The translations under genes and the position numbers were made by a program. Below the pieces are notes generated by a model that saw nothing but the letters and a program-made list of their open reading frames with translations, searched no databases and was not told the DNA's origin. 64,000 nt of DNA from Opisthorchis felineus (taxonomy: Eukaryota; Platyhelminthes; Trematoda; Opisthorchiida; Opisthorchiidae), in the NCBI GenBank assembly GCA_004794785.1, contig SJOL01008988.1, forward strand, positions 532,963 to 596,962, read 5' to 3'. Positions 60,227 to 61,039 of the stretch are shown in pieces. Numbering within the stretch: the stretch's first letter is position 1; each line of letters begins with the position of its first letter.

Positions 60227-61039
60227 CTAGCCTGAATACCCTTTTGGTGCATAGGGATGTCGTGGAGAACAAGATAGAAACAAGAAATATGTGATGTTTG
60301 TAAGTGTGGTTTTCAACTTACCGAGTATCACCAGAGGCTTCGTTTTAGAGAATCACCAAAGCTTTTGGTAAAGGATAAATGAATTCAGTGCACTTTGCAA
60401 TAAATTCAGTCGTGGCTGGGAACTGACGAACTTATTTTAGATCGTCGTGGATATGTTTCCTCCTTAAGAGAACCTGGTCAGAGGGGAGCTCAGAAAGCTC
60501 CATTGTCCATGATGACCGCTGTGCTTGCGGTCATCCTACGTTTAGTGAGACTCTCGAGATGCAGAATCCAACCAAAAGATGCCTGTGATTGAACTGCGGT
60601 CATCCATCTTCCTCTTACGTTACTAAATGATCCATCTCAGCAACTTAGATTCGGCTGAAAAGGTTGCTTGATTGTTTCACTTTCAATTCACTGGTGGATT
60701 TCTCTTCTTTTCAGACTCCTGCGCCGCGATAAGGCACCAGACATTGCAAAGAGTACGGAACTGAATGTGTTTCGACGTCTTTCTGGTGTCCCGCAGAGAA
60801 GCCTATCTGTGACGAACGTTCACGGATCGGTGCGGTCGGAAGAACAGACTCCCGAGTTGACTACAGAGGAGGATCTAACTTTCCATTCTGTTGGTACCTC
60901 AATTTTCAGCCCAGTTTCGCCCGATGTCATACGAGCCGATTGCTCCTCTCCGTTCCCCGTGAAACCCGCTTCCGGTGATACCCACGATTCCTGTGGCATG
61001 GACCCGCTTTGTTGTCACAGTTTTGAACATCATCCATGA
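17120..61039 (+). CDS. VKR: Venus kinase receptor (VKR), receptor tyrosine kinase with Venus flytrap ectodomain; 15 coding exons
   Basis: A single-pass plasma-membrane receptor. In the VKR family a class C GPCR-like Venus flytrap module binds small ligands or peptides outside and an insulin-receptor-like tyrosine kinase signals inside; in schistosomes VKRs act in reproduction. The predicted order is: signal peptide (residues 1-24), VFT (about 45-780, with the GABA-B-like block [14 protein letters not shown]), TM (about 836-857), juxtamembrane, and kinase (about 952-1235). Kinase motifs present are [32 protein letters not shown] and RPSS. A Ser/Pro-rich tail of about 320 residues follows. Intron phases are mutually consistent (1,2,0,1,1,2,0,0,?,2,1,2,0,2), which supports the chain. 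Total is about 1558 residues if exon 9 is counted as 60 codons. Oddities are an apparent frameshift and missing donor at exon 9, an RPKR furin-like site inside the VFT, and two introns under 75 nt beside one of 11.8 kb. Family call is firm; exact borders are inferred. Confidence 0.88.
17254..17467 (+). CDS. VKR: VKR exon 2: first strand/helix of Venus flytrap lobe 1
   Basis: Follows CATTTTAG at 17246-17253 and enters in phase 1, matching exon 1. It encodes [20 protein letters not shown] and then an acidic stretch ending IDELKPSDR, the typical start of a VFT lobe (beta strand, then long helix). Donor is AAG|GTAAAT at 17468, phase 2. The correct frame differs from the unspliced ORF that reads through exon 1. 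Confidence 0.8.
17675..17752 (-). repeat. Hairpin-tailed LINE, 3' end only
   Basis: Contains the family 3' signature: GTACGGCAGCGAAGCATCAG on the minus strand, then a 9-bp stem with 3-nt loop (CATCAGTGT / ACACTGATG, 17697-17717), then GATGATGG repeats. It lies in intron 2 of VKR, antisense. Confidence 0.75.
17760..19605. other. Intron 2 sequence with no assignable feature
   Basis: The ORFs here, including a 111-codon plus-strand one at 18597-18932, show no domain. No SINE, LINE or ribozyme motif was recognised. Confidence 0.4.
19609..19796 (+). repeat. SINE family 1 copy
   Basis: Head GTAGCTCAGTGCTTAAGGCG with tRNA-like A box, then ATGGTTCGATTCC (B box), TAGGCTTGGCAACCTGG, GGCATGGCATCTAAGCACCG and CTACAGCTGAACGATTAATT. 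Complete, moderately diverged. Confidence 0.85.
20590..22610 (+). pseudogene. RTE/CR1-like LINE: endonuclease domain and start of reverse transcriptase, broken
   Basis: Successive plus-strand frames encode an EEP endonuclease ([94 protein letters not shown]). The linker follows, then the first RT blocks ([28 protein letters not shown]), ending with LINE-like residues near 22600. At least four frame changes and several stops make it inactive. Domain order is EN then RT, as usual for this LINE type. It lies within VKR intron 2, sense to the gene. Confidence 0.85.
22611..23904. other. Intron 2 sequence with no assignable feature
   Basis: The LINE cannot be followed past about 22610. The remainder has only short chance ORFs and no recognised repeat. 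Confidence 0.4.
23905..24092 (+). repeat. SINE family 1 copy
   Basis: AGATAGATCAGCGGTTAAGG, GCGCGAATTTACTGGCCGGAAGG, a mutated B box (TTTCGAACGCC), GTTTGGGCAGCCTGGCAG, CATGGCAGCTAGGAACCG and AAAGGGTGTTAAAGC. The 3' end is diverged. Confidence 0.8.
25077..25487 (-). pseudogene. Penelope-like element, GIY-YIG endonuclease C-terminus
   Basis: The minus-strand reading gives [20 protein letters not shown], matching the YIG...R...R..H pattern of PLE GIY-YIG domains, then a conserved tail ([20 protein letters not shown]) shared with the plus-strand copy at 25850-26555 ([14 protein letters not shown]). The domain's N-terminal part is missing: the adjoining sequence at 25488 and above is the repeat with the ribozyme motif. 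Truncated copy. Confidence 0.8.
25488..25790 (-). repeat. PLE terminal repeat (pLTR-like), inverted relative to 26640-26895
   Basis: The reverse complement of 25505-25776 matches 26640-26892 almost base for base, including CTAACCAATCTATCGTA, GAGACCGACATCCAGTACTG and ACGGATTGGTTCCCTGACT. It contains a hammerhead-like core. PLEs carry such repeats, often in partial tandem or inverted arrangement. Confidence 0.8.
25551..25600 (-). ncRNA. Hammerhead ribozyme, degenerate (PLE type)
   Basis: On the minus strand, CTGACGA is followed by a 7-bp stem II (GCTTTTG / CAAAAGC, loop TGT), then GAGAC where a functional core needs GAAAC. The A14 to G change should abolish cleavage. Otherwise identical in layout to 26803-26850. 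Confidence 0.6.
25850..26555 (+). pseudogene. Penelope-like element, RT C-terminus and GIY-YIG endonuclease
   Basis: The plus frame encodes a segment with the [16 protein letters not shown] block found just before the endonuclease in PLEs. After a stop come [20 protein letters not shown] and [18 protein letters not shown]: the Cys-x2-Cys plus YIGQT, R and EH residues of the PLE GIY-YIG domain. Stops near 26134 and 26330 interrupt it. A degenerate triplication of GACACTAGACACTG lies at 26315-26350. Confidence 0.85.
26592..26608 (+). repeat. Homopolymer run of 17 C
   Basis: An uninterrupted C run lies between the PLE endonuclease remnant and its terminal repeat; its length is prone to sequencing error. 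Confidence 0.9.
26620..26950 (+). repeat. PLE terminal repeat (pLTR-like) downstream of the plus-strand copy
   Basis: Inverted partner of 25488-25790; see that entry for shared landmarks. It follows the GIY-YIG remnant on the same strand, the usual position of the 3' repeat of a PLE. Confidence 0.8.
26803..26850 (+). ncRNA. Hammerhead ribozyme candidate in PLE repeat, sense in VKR intron 2
   Basis: The core is CTGACGA (26811-26817), one extra A, 7-bp stem II (GCTTTTG 26819-26825 / CAAAAGC 26829-26835, loop TGT), GAAA (26836-26839), a minimal ACGT stem III, H17 = T at 26843, and a 3-bp stem I (GGC 26808-26810 / GCC 26844-26846). PLE hammerheads are known to have a very short stem III. The extra A between A9 and stem II is shared with the minus copy, so it belongs to the family and is not a private change. 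Whether it cleaves is unknown. Confidence 0.6.
27250..27440 (+). repeat. SINE family 1 copy
   Basis: AGATGGCTTAGTAGTTAAGG, GACCGGAAGGCCCATGGCTCG, GGCAACCTAGTAGCATCTC, GAGTGGCATGGCAGCTGAG and an ATTATTATGATAG tail. It lacks the CACCGAAAGG segment (internal deletion). It sits directly upstream of the LINE RT fragment. Confidence 0.8.
27470..28860 (+). pseudogene. RTE/CR1-like LINE: reverse transcriptase to 3' end, frameshifted
   Basis: RT blocks in order: [41 protein letters not shown], then after a frameshift EYADDIALL with the catalytic YADD at 27875-27886. Next come [55 protein letters not shown] and [22 protein letters not shown] 3' part has GGAACCAATGTACCTATGG and ends in an ATTGAATTGAATTGAATG array, a simple-repeat tail typical of RTE-type LINEs. 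At least three frameshifts or stops. VKR intron 2, sense. Confidence 0.88.
29244..29664 (+). CDS. VKR: VKR exon 3: Venus flytrap lobe 1, continued
   Basis: The donor is excellent (GAAAG|GTGAGT at 29665, phase 0). The start is less certain. CAG at 29241-29243 gives phase 2, matching exon 2, with a branch-like TTAAT upstream but a weak pyrimidine tract. CAG at 29345-29347 has a better tract but the wrong phase. The encoded part includes [20 protein letters not shown], then [21 protein letters not shown] and [13 protein letters not shown]. Three N-x-S/T sequons fit an extracellular domain. Confidence 0.75.
29979..30162 (+). repeat. SINE family 1 copy, close to consensus
   Basis: GAGATGGCTCAGTGGTTAGA gives a clean tRNA-like A box and GGTTCGAGCCC a B box. 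The body is TAGGCTTGGGCAACCTGGCAG, GGTGGCATGGCAGTTAGG, GGTGCTACAGCTGAACG. Intron 3 of VKR. Confidence 0.9.
30304..30410 (-). repeat. SINE family 1, 3' half only
   Basis: The reverse complement carries CTCCTGTCTAGGCTTGG through CATGGCAGCTAGATACCGAA and GCTGAACGACT. The tRNA head is missing (5' truncation), as with incomplete reverse transcription. Confidence 0.75.
30915..31089 (+). CDS. VKR: VKR exon 4: Venus flytrap lobe 1
   Basis: Acceptor CCACTTACAG (30905-30914), phase 0 entry; donor CAGG|GTGAGT at 31090, phase 1. Encodes [20 protein letters not shown], then [20 protein letters not shown] and DSIYFGLKQ. Confidence 0.8.
31300..31545 (-). repeat. SINE family 2: tRNA-like head plus Sm-alpha-like hammerhead
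   Basis: Reading the minus strand: a tRNA-like segment (GGCCAAACGGCTAAGTGTTC, then GGTTGTGGGTTCGAAAC as B box), GAGTTTCGTGAGATGCGCAC, the ribozyme-like core at 31351-31376, GCTTCTCGGCTTTTTAACA and GCTTCACTGACAGG. Related copies lie at 34.0, 51.3, 53.6, 53.9 and 57.1 kb. Confidence 0.7.
31340..31385 (-). ncRNA. Hammerhead-like core (Sm-alpha type), degenerate
   Basis: On the minus strand: CTGATGA, then TTCC CAACAA GGAT as stem-loop II, then GAAAC. The Schistosoma Sm-alpha core has CTGATGA, GTCC CAAATA GGAC, GAAAC. The closing G-C pair of stem II is U-U here. Loop and spacing are conserved. Confidence 0.55.
31940..32096 (+). repeat. SINE family 1, diverged copy
   Basis: CTCAGAAGGTCTGTGGTTCG, TTCGATTGCTCTTGTCTAG, GGCGGTATCTCAGCCCTCG, CACCGAAAGTGTGTCACAAC. 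The A-box half is eroded. Confidence 0.7.
32100..33260. other. Intron 4 sequence with no assignable feature
   Basis: A 136-codon minus-strand ORF at 32500-32910 is the longest frame but has no motif and no splice-site context. No repeat was recognised. Confidence 0.4.
33327..33369 (-). ncRNA. Hammerhead ribozyme, one core-adjacent change
   Basis: On the minus strand, stem I (GCCTAC / GTGGGC), CTGATGA, stem II GCCC / GGGC with loop CAAGAA and GAAA are all intact and identical to 59982-60024. The nucleotide opposite A15.1 is A rather than U, so stem III cannot close. Probably inactive. Antisense to VKR. Confidence 0.7.
33516..33558 (+). ncRNA. Hammerhead ribozyme, degenerate
   Basis: Same layout, but CTGGTGA for CTGATGA and CAAAAC for CGAAAC: two invariant core residues are lost. 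Stem II and the GTGGGC side of stem I remain. Confidence 0.65.
33616..33658 (+). repeat. (TA)n microsatellite followed by GA repeats
   Basis: An uninterrupted run of about 21 TA units, then GATAGAGAGAGAG. The overlapping ORF translations (IYIYIY) are artefacts. Confidence 0.95.
34012..34258. repeat. SINE family 2 inverted pair (foldback), about 110-bp arms
   Basis: The left arm, 34012-34120, reads on the minus strand; the right arm, 34138-34258, on the plus strand. Both contain TTTCGTGAGRTGCGCACTG, GATTCCCAATAAGGATGAAAC and TTGGCTTCACTTAC in opposite order, with fewer than 20 nt between them. Both carry degenerate hammerhead cores (CTGGTGA on the left, a base missing from CTGATGA on the right). 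A single-stranded copy would form a long hairpin. Confidence 0.8.
34849..35036 (-). repeat. SINE family 1 copy
   Basis: On the minus strand: a head with AGATCAGTGGTTAAAGCGTG, GGAAGGTCCGTGGTTCGAAC, then CCTTGGGGACCTGGCAG, CATGGTAGTTAGGCGCCG and GTTATAGCTGAACGATTG. Ends 110 nt before VKR exon 5. Confidence 0.85.
35146..35310 (+). CDS. VKR: VKR exon 5: Venus flytrap
   Basis: Strong acceptor (TTTTATTTTCTTTCCTTTGTAG), phase 1 in; donor ATAG|GTAAGT at 35311, phase 1 out. Encodes [20 protein letters not shown], then [20 protein letters not shown] and NRLIGTIG, which leads into the conserved block of exon 6. Confidence 0.85.
35311..36180. other. Intron 5, first part: nothing assigned
   Basis: Only short chance ORFs; no repeat family recognised before the LINE tail at 36215. 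Confidence 0.4.
36215..36790 (-). pseudogene. Hairpin-tailed LINE: RT C-terminus and 3' UTR
   Basis: The minus strand encodes [20 protein letters not shown] and, frameshifted, a downstream region matching the other copies (GHVLRM-type block, then ETLKD-like segment). The 3' UTR ends in TACGGCAGTGAAGCACCAG and GATGACGA. The 3' stem is mutated in this copy. Antisense in VKR intron 5. Confidence 0.75.
36900..37380 (+). pseudogene. Ty3/gypsy-type retrotransposon, integrase C-terminal end
   Basis: The plus frame ends with [19 protein letters not shown] directly before a polypurine tract (AAGGGGGAGG, 37371-37380) and an LTR-like TGTTAGG. A basic block ([15 protein letters not shown]) precedes it. 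This fits the extreme C-terminus of a pol polyprotein reaching the 3' LTR. The upstream part is frameshifted and truncated at about 36900, next to the LINE. Confidence 0.65.
37381..37725 (+). repeat. Putative 3' LTR of the Ty3/gypsy remnant
   Basis: Begins TGTTAGGAGGAATTCC right after the polypurine tract. It contains a TATA-like CTTTATATACG at 37630. The right border is not defined: the sequence runs into the GATGATGATGA tail of a minus-strand LINE at about 37720, so the LTR may be interrupted by that insertion. No second LTR is visible in the window. Confidence 0.6.
37722..38260 (-). pseudogene. Hairpin-tailed LINE: RT thumb region plus 3' end
   Basis: The minus strand encodes [20 protein letters not shown], then [19 protein letters not shown] and [20 protein letters not shown], a well-preserved stretch after the RT catalytic core. 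It then jumps by internal deletion to the 3' UTR shared with 36.2, 54.1 and 57.4 kb, with hairpin CATCAGTGT / ACACCGATG (37743-37763) and a GATGATGATGA end. Confidence 0.85.
38630..38810 (+). repeat. LINE 3' end fragment (RTE/CR1-like family)
   Basis: AAGCTGTTCAACTTCGGTGAACTGGTTAAACT and TGCAAGCTGGAACCAACTT resemble the terminal parts at 16420-16550 and 28770-28820. Confidence 0.45.
39116..39269 (+). CDS. VKR: VKR exon 6: conserved Venus flytrap core
   Basis: Acceptor CCTTTCTTCACAG (39103-39115), phase 1 in; donor CCAA|GTGAGT at 39270, phase 2 out. Encodes [20 protein letters not shown], then [19 protein letters not shown]. The [10 protein letters not shown] signature is the hallmark of GABA-B-like and natriuretic-receptor-like VFT modules and anchors the family call. 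Confidence 0.9.
39548..39718 (-). repeat. SINE family 1 copy
   Basis: On the minus strand: CGAGACAGCTCAAGGG, GACTGGAAGGTCCGCAGTTCG, GATTTGAGCAACTGGGCGG, GGTGGCATGGCAGCCATG and GGGTGTTACAACTAAACAC. Diverged but full length. Confidence 0.8.
39830..39850 (+). repeat. (TG)n microsatellite
   Basis: A short uninterrupted TG run (CTTGTGTGTGTGTGTGTGTG). Confidence 0.9.
39970..41500. other. Intron 6 stretch without gene; possible solo LTR near 40.0-40.5 kb
   Basis: A TATA-like TTTTTTATAAATAGC at 40095 is followed by pyrimidine-rich DNA, but I could not find paired terminal repeats. The remaining ORFs show no motif. Confidence 0.3.
41516..41705 (+). repeat. SINE family 1, intact copy with 13-bp target-site duplication
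   Basis: The element is flanked by the perfect direct repeat TACCCCGTCCGGC at 41503-41515 and 41706-41718. It starts GGGGGCGAGATGGCCGAAGT, has A and B boxes (GGTTAGAGCGCG; AGTTCGAACCC) and the full body, and ends GCTACAGCTGAACGATTTTT. This sets the true ends of the family (about 190 bp, T-rich end) and indicates a fairly recent insertion by target-primed reverse transcription. Confidence 0.95.
42396..42577 (-). repeat. SINE family 1 copy
   Basis: On the minus strand: GTGGCCCAGTGTTTAGGGCG, GGAAGATACATGGTTCGAAC, TAGGCTTCGGAAACCTGGCAG and GAATGTTACAGCTGAATGAC. Directly preceded (plus side 42578-42640) by another tRNA-like segment. Confidence 0.85.
42578..42640 (-). repeat. tRNA-like segment (SINE family 3 head)
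   Basis: The minus strand reads GTGGAGTAGAGGTAACACGC, then TCACCTCGCTGGTTAAATG and CCGGAGCTC. The same sequence type occurs at 50003-50073. It has the A-box pattern and a B-box-like end but no intact cloverleaf, so it is a SINE head rather than a tRNA gene. Confidence 0.5.
42920..43460 (-). repeat. PLE-type repeat with degenerate hammerhead
   Basis: Contains on the minus strand GACGAAACGTTTGCAAACCA after a hammerhead-like segment, followed by GCCAAGCTCGGC. This resembles the terminal repeat of Penelope elements. Borders are not defined. Confidence 0.4.
43197..43236 (-). ncRNA. Hammerhead-like motif, degenerate
   Basis: On the minus strand: TGCA, CTGGTGA (43226-43232), a TCTCC/GGTGA-like stem II with loop TCGTAT, GAAAC (43202-43206), then GTT and TGCA. 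Stem I would be TGCA/TGCA (4 bp). A6 is G, so it is probably inactive. Confidence 0.5.
44553..44732 (+). repeat. SINE family 1 copy
   Basis: GACTACTGAGGCGCGAAATTG, CCGTGGTTCGAACCCGACC, TCTAGGCAACCTGGCAG, GGGTGGCATGGCAGCTATG and GTTACAGCTGAACGC. Full length with a short deletion in TAGGCTTGGG. Confidence 0.9.
45038..45200 (+). CDS. VKR: VKR exon 7: Venus flytrap, hinge/lobe 2 entry
   Basis: Acceptor TTTTTAATCTAG (45026-45037), phase 2 in; donor CAC|GTATGT at 45201, phase 0 out. Encodes [20 protein letters not shown], then [14 protein letters not shown] and [12 protein letters not shown]. The helix followed by WxRLVIL is the strand after the hinge in VFT modules (compare the W-K-x-V motif of GABA-B receptors). 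Confidence 0.85.
45717..46994 (+). CDS. VKR: VKR exon 8: Venus flytrap lobe 2, linker, transmembrane helix
   Basis: Acceptor CTGTTTCAG (45708-45716), phase 0 in; donor GAT|GTAAGT at 46995, phase 0. The upstream part of the long ORF (from 45579) is intron. It encodes [35 protein letters not shown], a Ser/Asn-rich insert (about 85 residues) with RPKR at 46137-46148, [18 protein letters not shown] and a second lobe-2 segment. Then come a Thr/Ser/Gln-rich juxtamembrane stalk, the TM helix ([20 protein letters not shown], about 46843-46905) and the basic stop-transfer [12 protein letters not shown]. An internal GAG|GTGAGT at 46641-46648 could serve as an alternative donor. Confidence 0.9.
47066..47246 (+). 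CDS. VKR: VKR exon 9 (juxtamembrane), apparent 1-nt frameshift
   Basis: After a 71-nt intron with perfect borders (GTAAGT ... TTTTAACTTGCAG), phase 0 reading gives [29 protein letters not shown] and [10 protein letters not shown], then hits TAG at 47204-47206. The next frame continues plausibly as [16 protein letters not shown] to a TGA at 47247. Total length is 181 nt, exactly one more than 60 codons, and exon 10 needs phase 0. No GT donor sits at the expected end. Either one base is extra (assembly or real mutation) and the donor is non-canonical or mutated, or the exon ends earlier (TTC|GTGAAA at about 47126). Confidence 0.5.
47797..48110 (+). CDS. VKR: VKR exon 10: kinase N-lobe
   Basis: Acceptor TTGTTGTTCCAG (47785-47796), phase 0; donor AACG|GTAGGT at 48111, phase 2. 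Encodes [19 protein letters not shown] (glycine loop), EAVAVKVLN (ATP-binding Lys), [20 protein letters not shown] (alpha-C Glu) and [16 protein letters not shown] (hinge). All residues needed for ATP binding are present; closest in pattern to insulin receptor/ROS-type kinases. Confidence 0.92.
48386..48515 (+). repeat. SINE family 1, eroded 3' part
   Basis: Only GCATCGAAAGTGTAACACAG and GTGAACGATTTGG are still recognisable; the head is gone. Low confidence. Confidence 0.35.
48580..48803 (+). CDS. VKR: VKR exon 11: catalytic loop and activation segment
   Basis: Acceptor TCTTTCTCCAG (48569-48579), phase 2; donor AATT|GTGAGT at 48804, phase 1. Encodes [28 protein letters not shown] (HRDxxxRN catalytic loop with the A-x-RN form of receptor tyrosine kinases), [10 protein letters not shown] (DFG) and a loop with [10 protein letters not shown]. 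The YY pair fits autophosphorylation sites, but the D-I-Y-E-T-x-YY-R-K-G-G pattern of insulin receptors is changed. Confidence 0.92.
48918..49078 (+). repeat. SINE family 1, diverged copy
   Basis: GAGACAGTTCAGCGGTTAAGG, CAGATGGTCCGTGGTTTGAAC, GTCTAGGTTTGTACAACC and TGCTGTAGCTGGATGATTC. The CATGGCAGC segment is deleted. Confidence 0.75.
49218..49394 (+). repeat. SINE family 1 copy
   Basis: AGATAGCTCAGAAAGTTGAGG, GACCGGAAGGTCCGCGGTTC, TACATGGAAGCTATGCACCG and TTTTACAACTGAACGATTC. Confidence 0.85.
49609..49651 (-). ncRNA. Hammerhead ribozyme, degenerate
   Basis: Minus strand: GCCTAC, CTGAAGA, ACCTC AAGAA GAGC, GAAAC, CTGTA, GTGG. Same family as 59982-60024 (stem I GCCTAC kept) but the closing pair of stem II is lost and the GTC site is TGTA. 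Flanking CGTCAACTTTATTTCGTACTT matches the other units. Confidence 0.6.
49950..50073 (-). repeat. tRNA-like head followed by a hammerhead core (SINE family 3)
   Basis: Reading down the minus strand: TTGGTGGAGTAGTGGTAACAC (A box), CCCGGAGTTCAATC (B box), then about 15 nt later CTGATGA (49983-49989), GCTCC AAAGA GGGC and GAAAC, then CTCC. Core CTGATGA and GAAA are intact; no GTC-type site follows at the expected distance. Combines a pol III head with a PLE-type ribozyme core. Confidence 0.55.
50733..50952 (+). CDS. VKR: VKR exon 12: kinase C-lobe
   Basis: Acceptor TTATCTATTCTTTCAG (50717-50732), phase 1; donor TTGT|GTAAGT at 50953, phase 2. Encodes [20 protein letters not shown] (APE motif as SPE), [20 protein letters not shown] and [19 protein letters not shown]. 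Typical receptor tyrosine kinase subdomains VIII-X. Confidence 0.92.
51315..51425 (-). repeat. SINE family 2, eroded fragment
   Basis: The minus strand shows GGCACTGCTGACAACCGTCG, ATAAGAATGAAACAGCTGC and GGTTCACAGCTGATGA, alignable with the body of family 2 but with the ribozyme core lost. Confidence 0.4.
51426..52120. other. Intron 12 remainder: nothing assigned
   Basis: A plus-strand ORF from 51870 runs into exon 13, but its upstream part has no motif and is intron. Confidence 0.45.
52121..52280 (+). CDS. VKR: VKR exon 13: end of kinase domain
   Basis: Acceptor CCGCCCAACTAG (52109-52120), phase 2; donor CTG|GTGAGT at 52281, phase 0. Encodes [20 protein letters not shown] (the W...RPS block of subdomain XI; the usual CW is CC here), then [17 protein letters not shown]. 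If the donor is skipped, the frame stops with TGA at 52314, giving a short-tailed isoform. Confidence 0.88.
52736..52905 (-). repeat. SINE family 1 copy
   Basis: On the minus strand: GAGATAGCTTAGCGGTTAAGG, GACCGGAAGGTCAGGAGGTCG, TAGGCTTGGGCAATCTG, GGTGGCATGGCAGCTAGGCAC and GAAAGGGTGTTAC. The head is near consensus. Confidence 0.9.
52906..53580. other. Intron 13, first part: nothing assigned
   Basis: Overlapping ORFs on both strands at 52990-53235 show no motif. Confidence 0.4.
53584..53990. repeat. SINE family 2 inverted pair, copy 2
   Basis: The minus-strand unit at 53584-53770 (GGTGAAGCTGATC, GTTTCATTCTGAATGGGGATCACC, tRNA-like head region) and the plus-strand unit at 53887-53990 (TTTCGTGAGATGCCCCCTG, TTGATGATTCCCAATAAGGATGAAAC, TTCTCAGCTTTTCAACATAG) are in opposite orientation about 120 nt apart. 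Both hammerhead cores are degenerate. Confidence 0.65.
54058..54510 (-). pseudogene. Hairpin-tailed LINE, 3' coding end and UTR
   Basis: The minus strand has a decayed [16 protein letters not shown] and [20 protein letters not shown] (compare 36.5 kb), then the shared 3' UTR and a perfect stem CATCAGTGT / ACACTGATG (54081-54100), ending GATGAGCAT. Antisense in VKR intron 13. Confidence 0.8.
54870..55195 (+). repeat. Hairpin-tailed LINE, plus-strand 3' end
   Basis: CCAGGATGGGAACCGCCTG, GCTGTCAATGGCGTTCTTG, GGAGGTGTAGGCATCTCGG, GTACGGCAGCGAAGCATCAG and GATGATGAG run in the orientation opposite to the other copies. With the copy at 54058-54510 it forms a divergent pair. Confidence 0.75.
55200..56266. 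other. Intron 13, last part
   Basis: Only short chance ORFs. The ORF opened at 56045 is intron up to the acceptor at 56266. Confidence 0.4.
56267..56862 (+). CDS. VKR: VKR exon 14: C-terminal cytoplasmic tail
   Basis: Strong acceptor (TTTCTTTTTGTTCAG, 56252-56266), phase 0, matching exon 13; donor TTGAA|GTAAGT at 56863, phase 2. About 199 residues, Ser-rich ([19 protein letters not shown]), with [13 protein letters not shown] and [20 protein letters not shown], the latter resembling basophilic kinase/14-3-3-type sites. No known domain. Attribution to VKR rests on phase, strand and position. Confidence 0.75.
57060..57300 (+). repeat. SINE family 2 copy
   Basis: tRNA-like head (ACGATTAGGTGCTCAAACTA, GGGGTCGCGGCTTCGGG), GAGTTTCGTGATGTGCGCAC, a destroyed core (AATCATTCCCAACAAGGATACAA), GTGCGGTGCTTCTCGGCTTT and GATTGGCTTCACGTACAGG. 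Confidence 0.65.
57360..57860 (-). pseudogene. Hairpin-tailed LINE, 3' coding end and UTR
   Basis: The minus strand shows SRMGSP and flanking segments matching 36.5 and 54.3 kb, the shared UTR with CTTAGAATGAGTGGATGATG-type sequence, the stem CATTAGTGT / ACACTGATG near 57391-57411, and GATGATGATGATAATG at the end. Confidence 0.75.
58345..58795. repeat. Unclassified dispersed repeat, copy 2
   Basis: Same-orientation partner of 12290-12690 (landmarks listed there). Lies in VKR intron 14. Starts within GTTGTGGCGGCCGGGC. Confidence 0.65.
59290..59464 (+). repeat. SINE family 1, diverged copy
   Basis: GCAACTCAGCCGTTAAGGCG, GGTAGGTTCGAACCCAACAC, TTAAGCTTGGGAACTCTGG and AATTGCGTGGCGGGTGTGC. The body is eroded. 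Confidence 0.7.
59771..60055. repeat. Inverted repeat of hammerhead-bearing retroelement ends
   Basis: Left arm 59782-59849 and right arm 59912-59982 are reverse complements at about 60 of 70 positions by eye (CGCAGTCCCCGAGTTTCCGTC, CTACTTGAAYCCA, GAAATTAGCG) with a 62-nt spacer. The right arm leads into a complete ribozyme; the left is cut off a few bases into its own ribozyme (59771-59781). Same arrangement as 33264-33600. Confidence 0.8.
59982..60024 (+). ncRNA. Hammerhead ribozyme, complete core, sense in the last VKR intron
   Basis: Stem I: GCCTAC (59982-59987) with GTGGGC (60019-60024), 6 bp including one G-U. Core CTGATGA 59988-59994. Stem II: GCCC / GGGC (59995-59998 / 60005-60008) with loop CAAGAA. 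GAAA 60009-60012. Minimal self-complementary stem III ACCGGT (60012-60017), then C17 at 60018, so the site is GTC with cleavage expected between 60018 and 60019. All invariant core nucleotides are present. A further 3 bp can form beyond an internal loop (59976-59978 / 60026-60028). The short stem III matches the known PLE type, which may act best as a dimer. Confidence 0.88.
60133..60133 (+). other. Single ambiguous base (N)
   Basis: The only N in the window; it shows this position was unresolved in the assembly. Confidence 0.99.
60178..60225 (+). repeat. (TAA)n microsatellite
   Basis: About 15 uninterrupted TAA units, next to the TAG/CCTAG region; the translated poly-Y ORF on the other strand is an artefact. 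Confidence 0.95.
60715..61039 (+). CDS. VKR: VKR exon 15: terminal coding exon
   Basis: Acceptor TTTCTCTTCTTTTCAG (60699-60714), phase 2, matching exon 14; stop TGA 61037-61039. About 108 codons: [35 protein letters not shown] (basic-Ser sites), an acidic stretch ([16 protein letters not shown]), then a Cys/His-containing end ([15 protein letters not shown]). No known domain. No convincing AATAAA signal was seen within about 1 kb downstream. Confidence 0.75.

Noticed and set aside
60063..60272. ORF encoding poly-Y
   Set aside because: Translation of a TAA/TTA microsatellite; also contains the single N.
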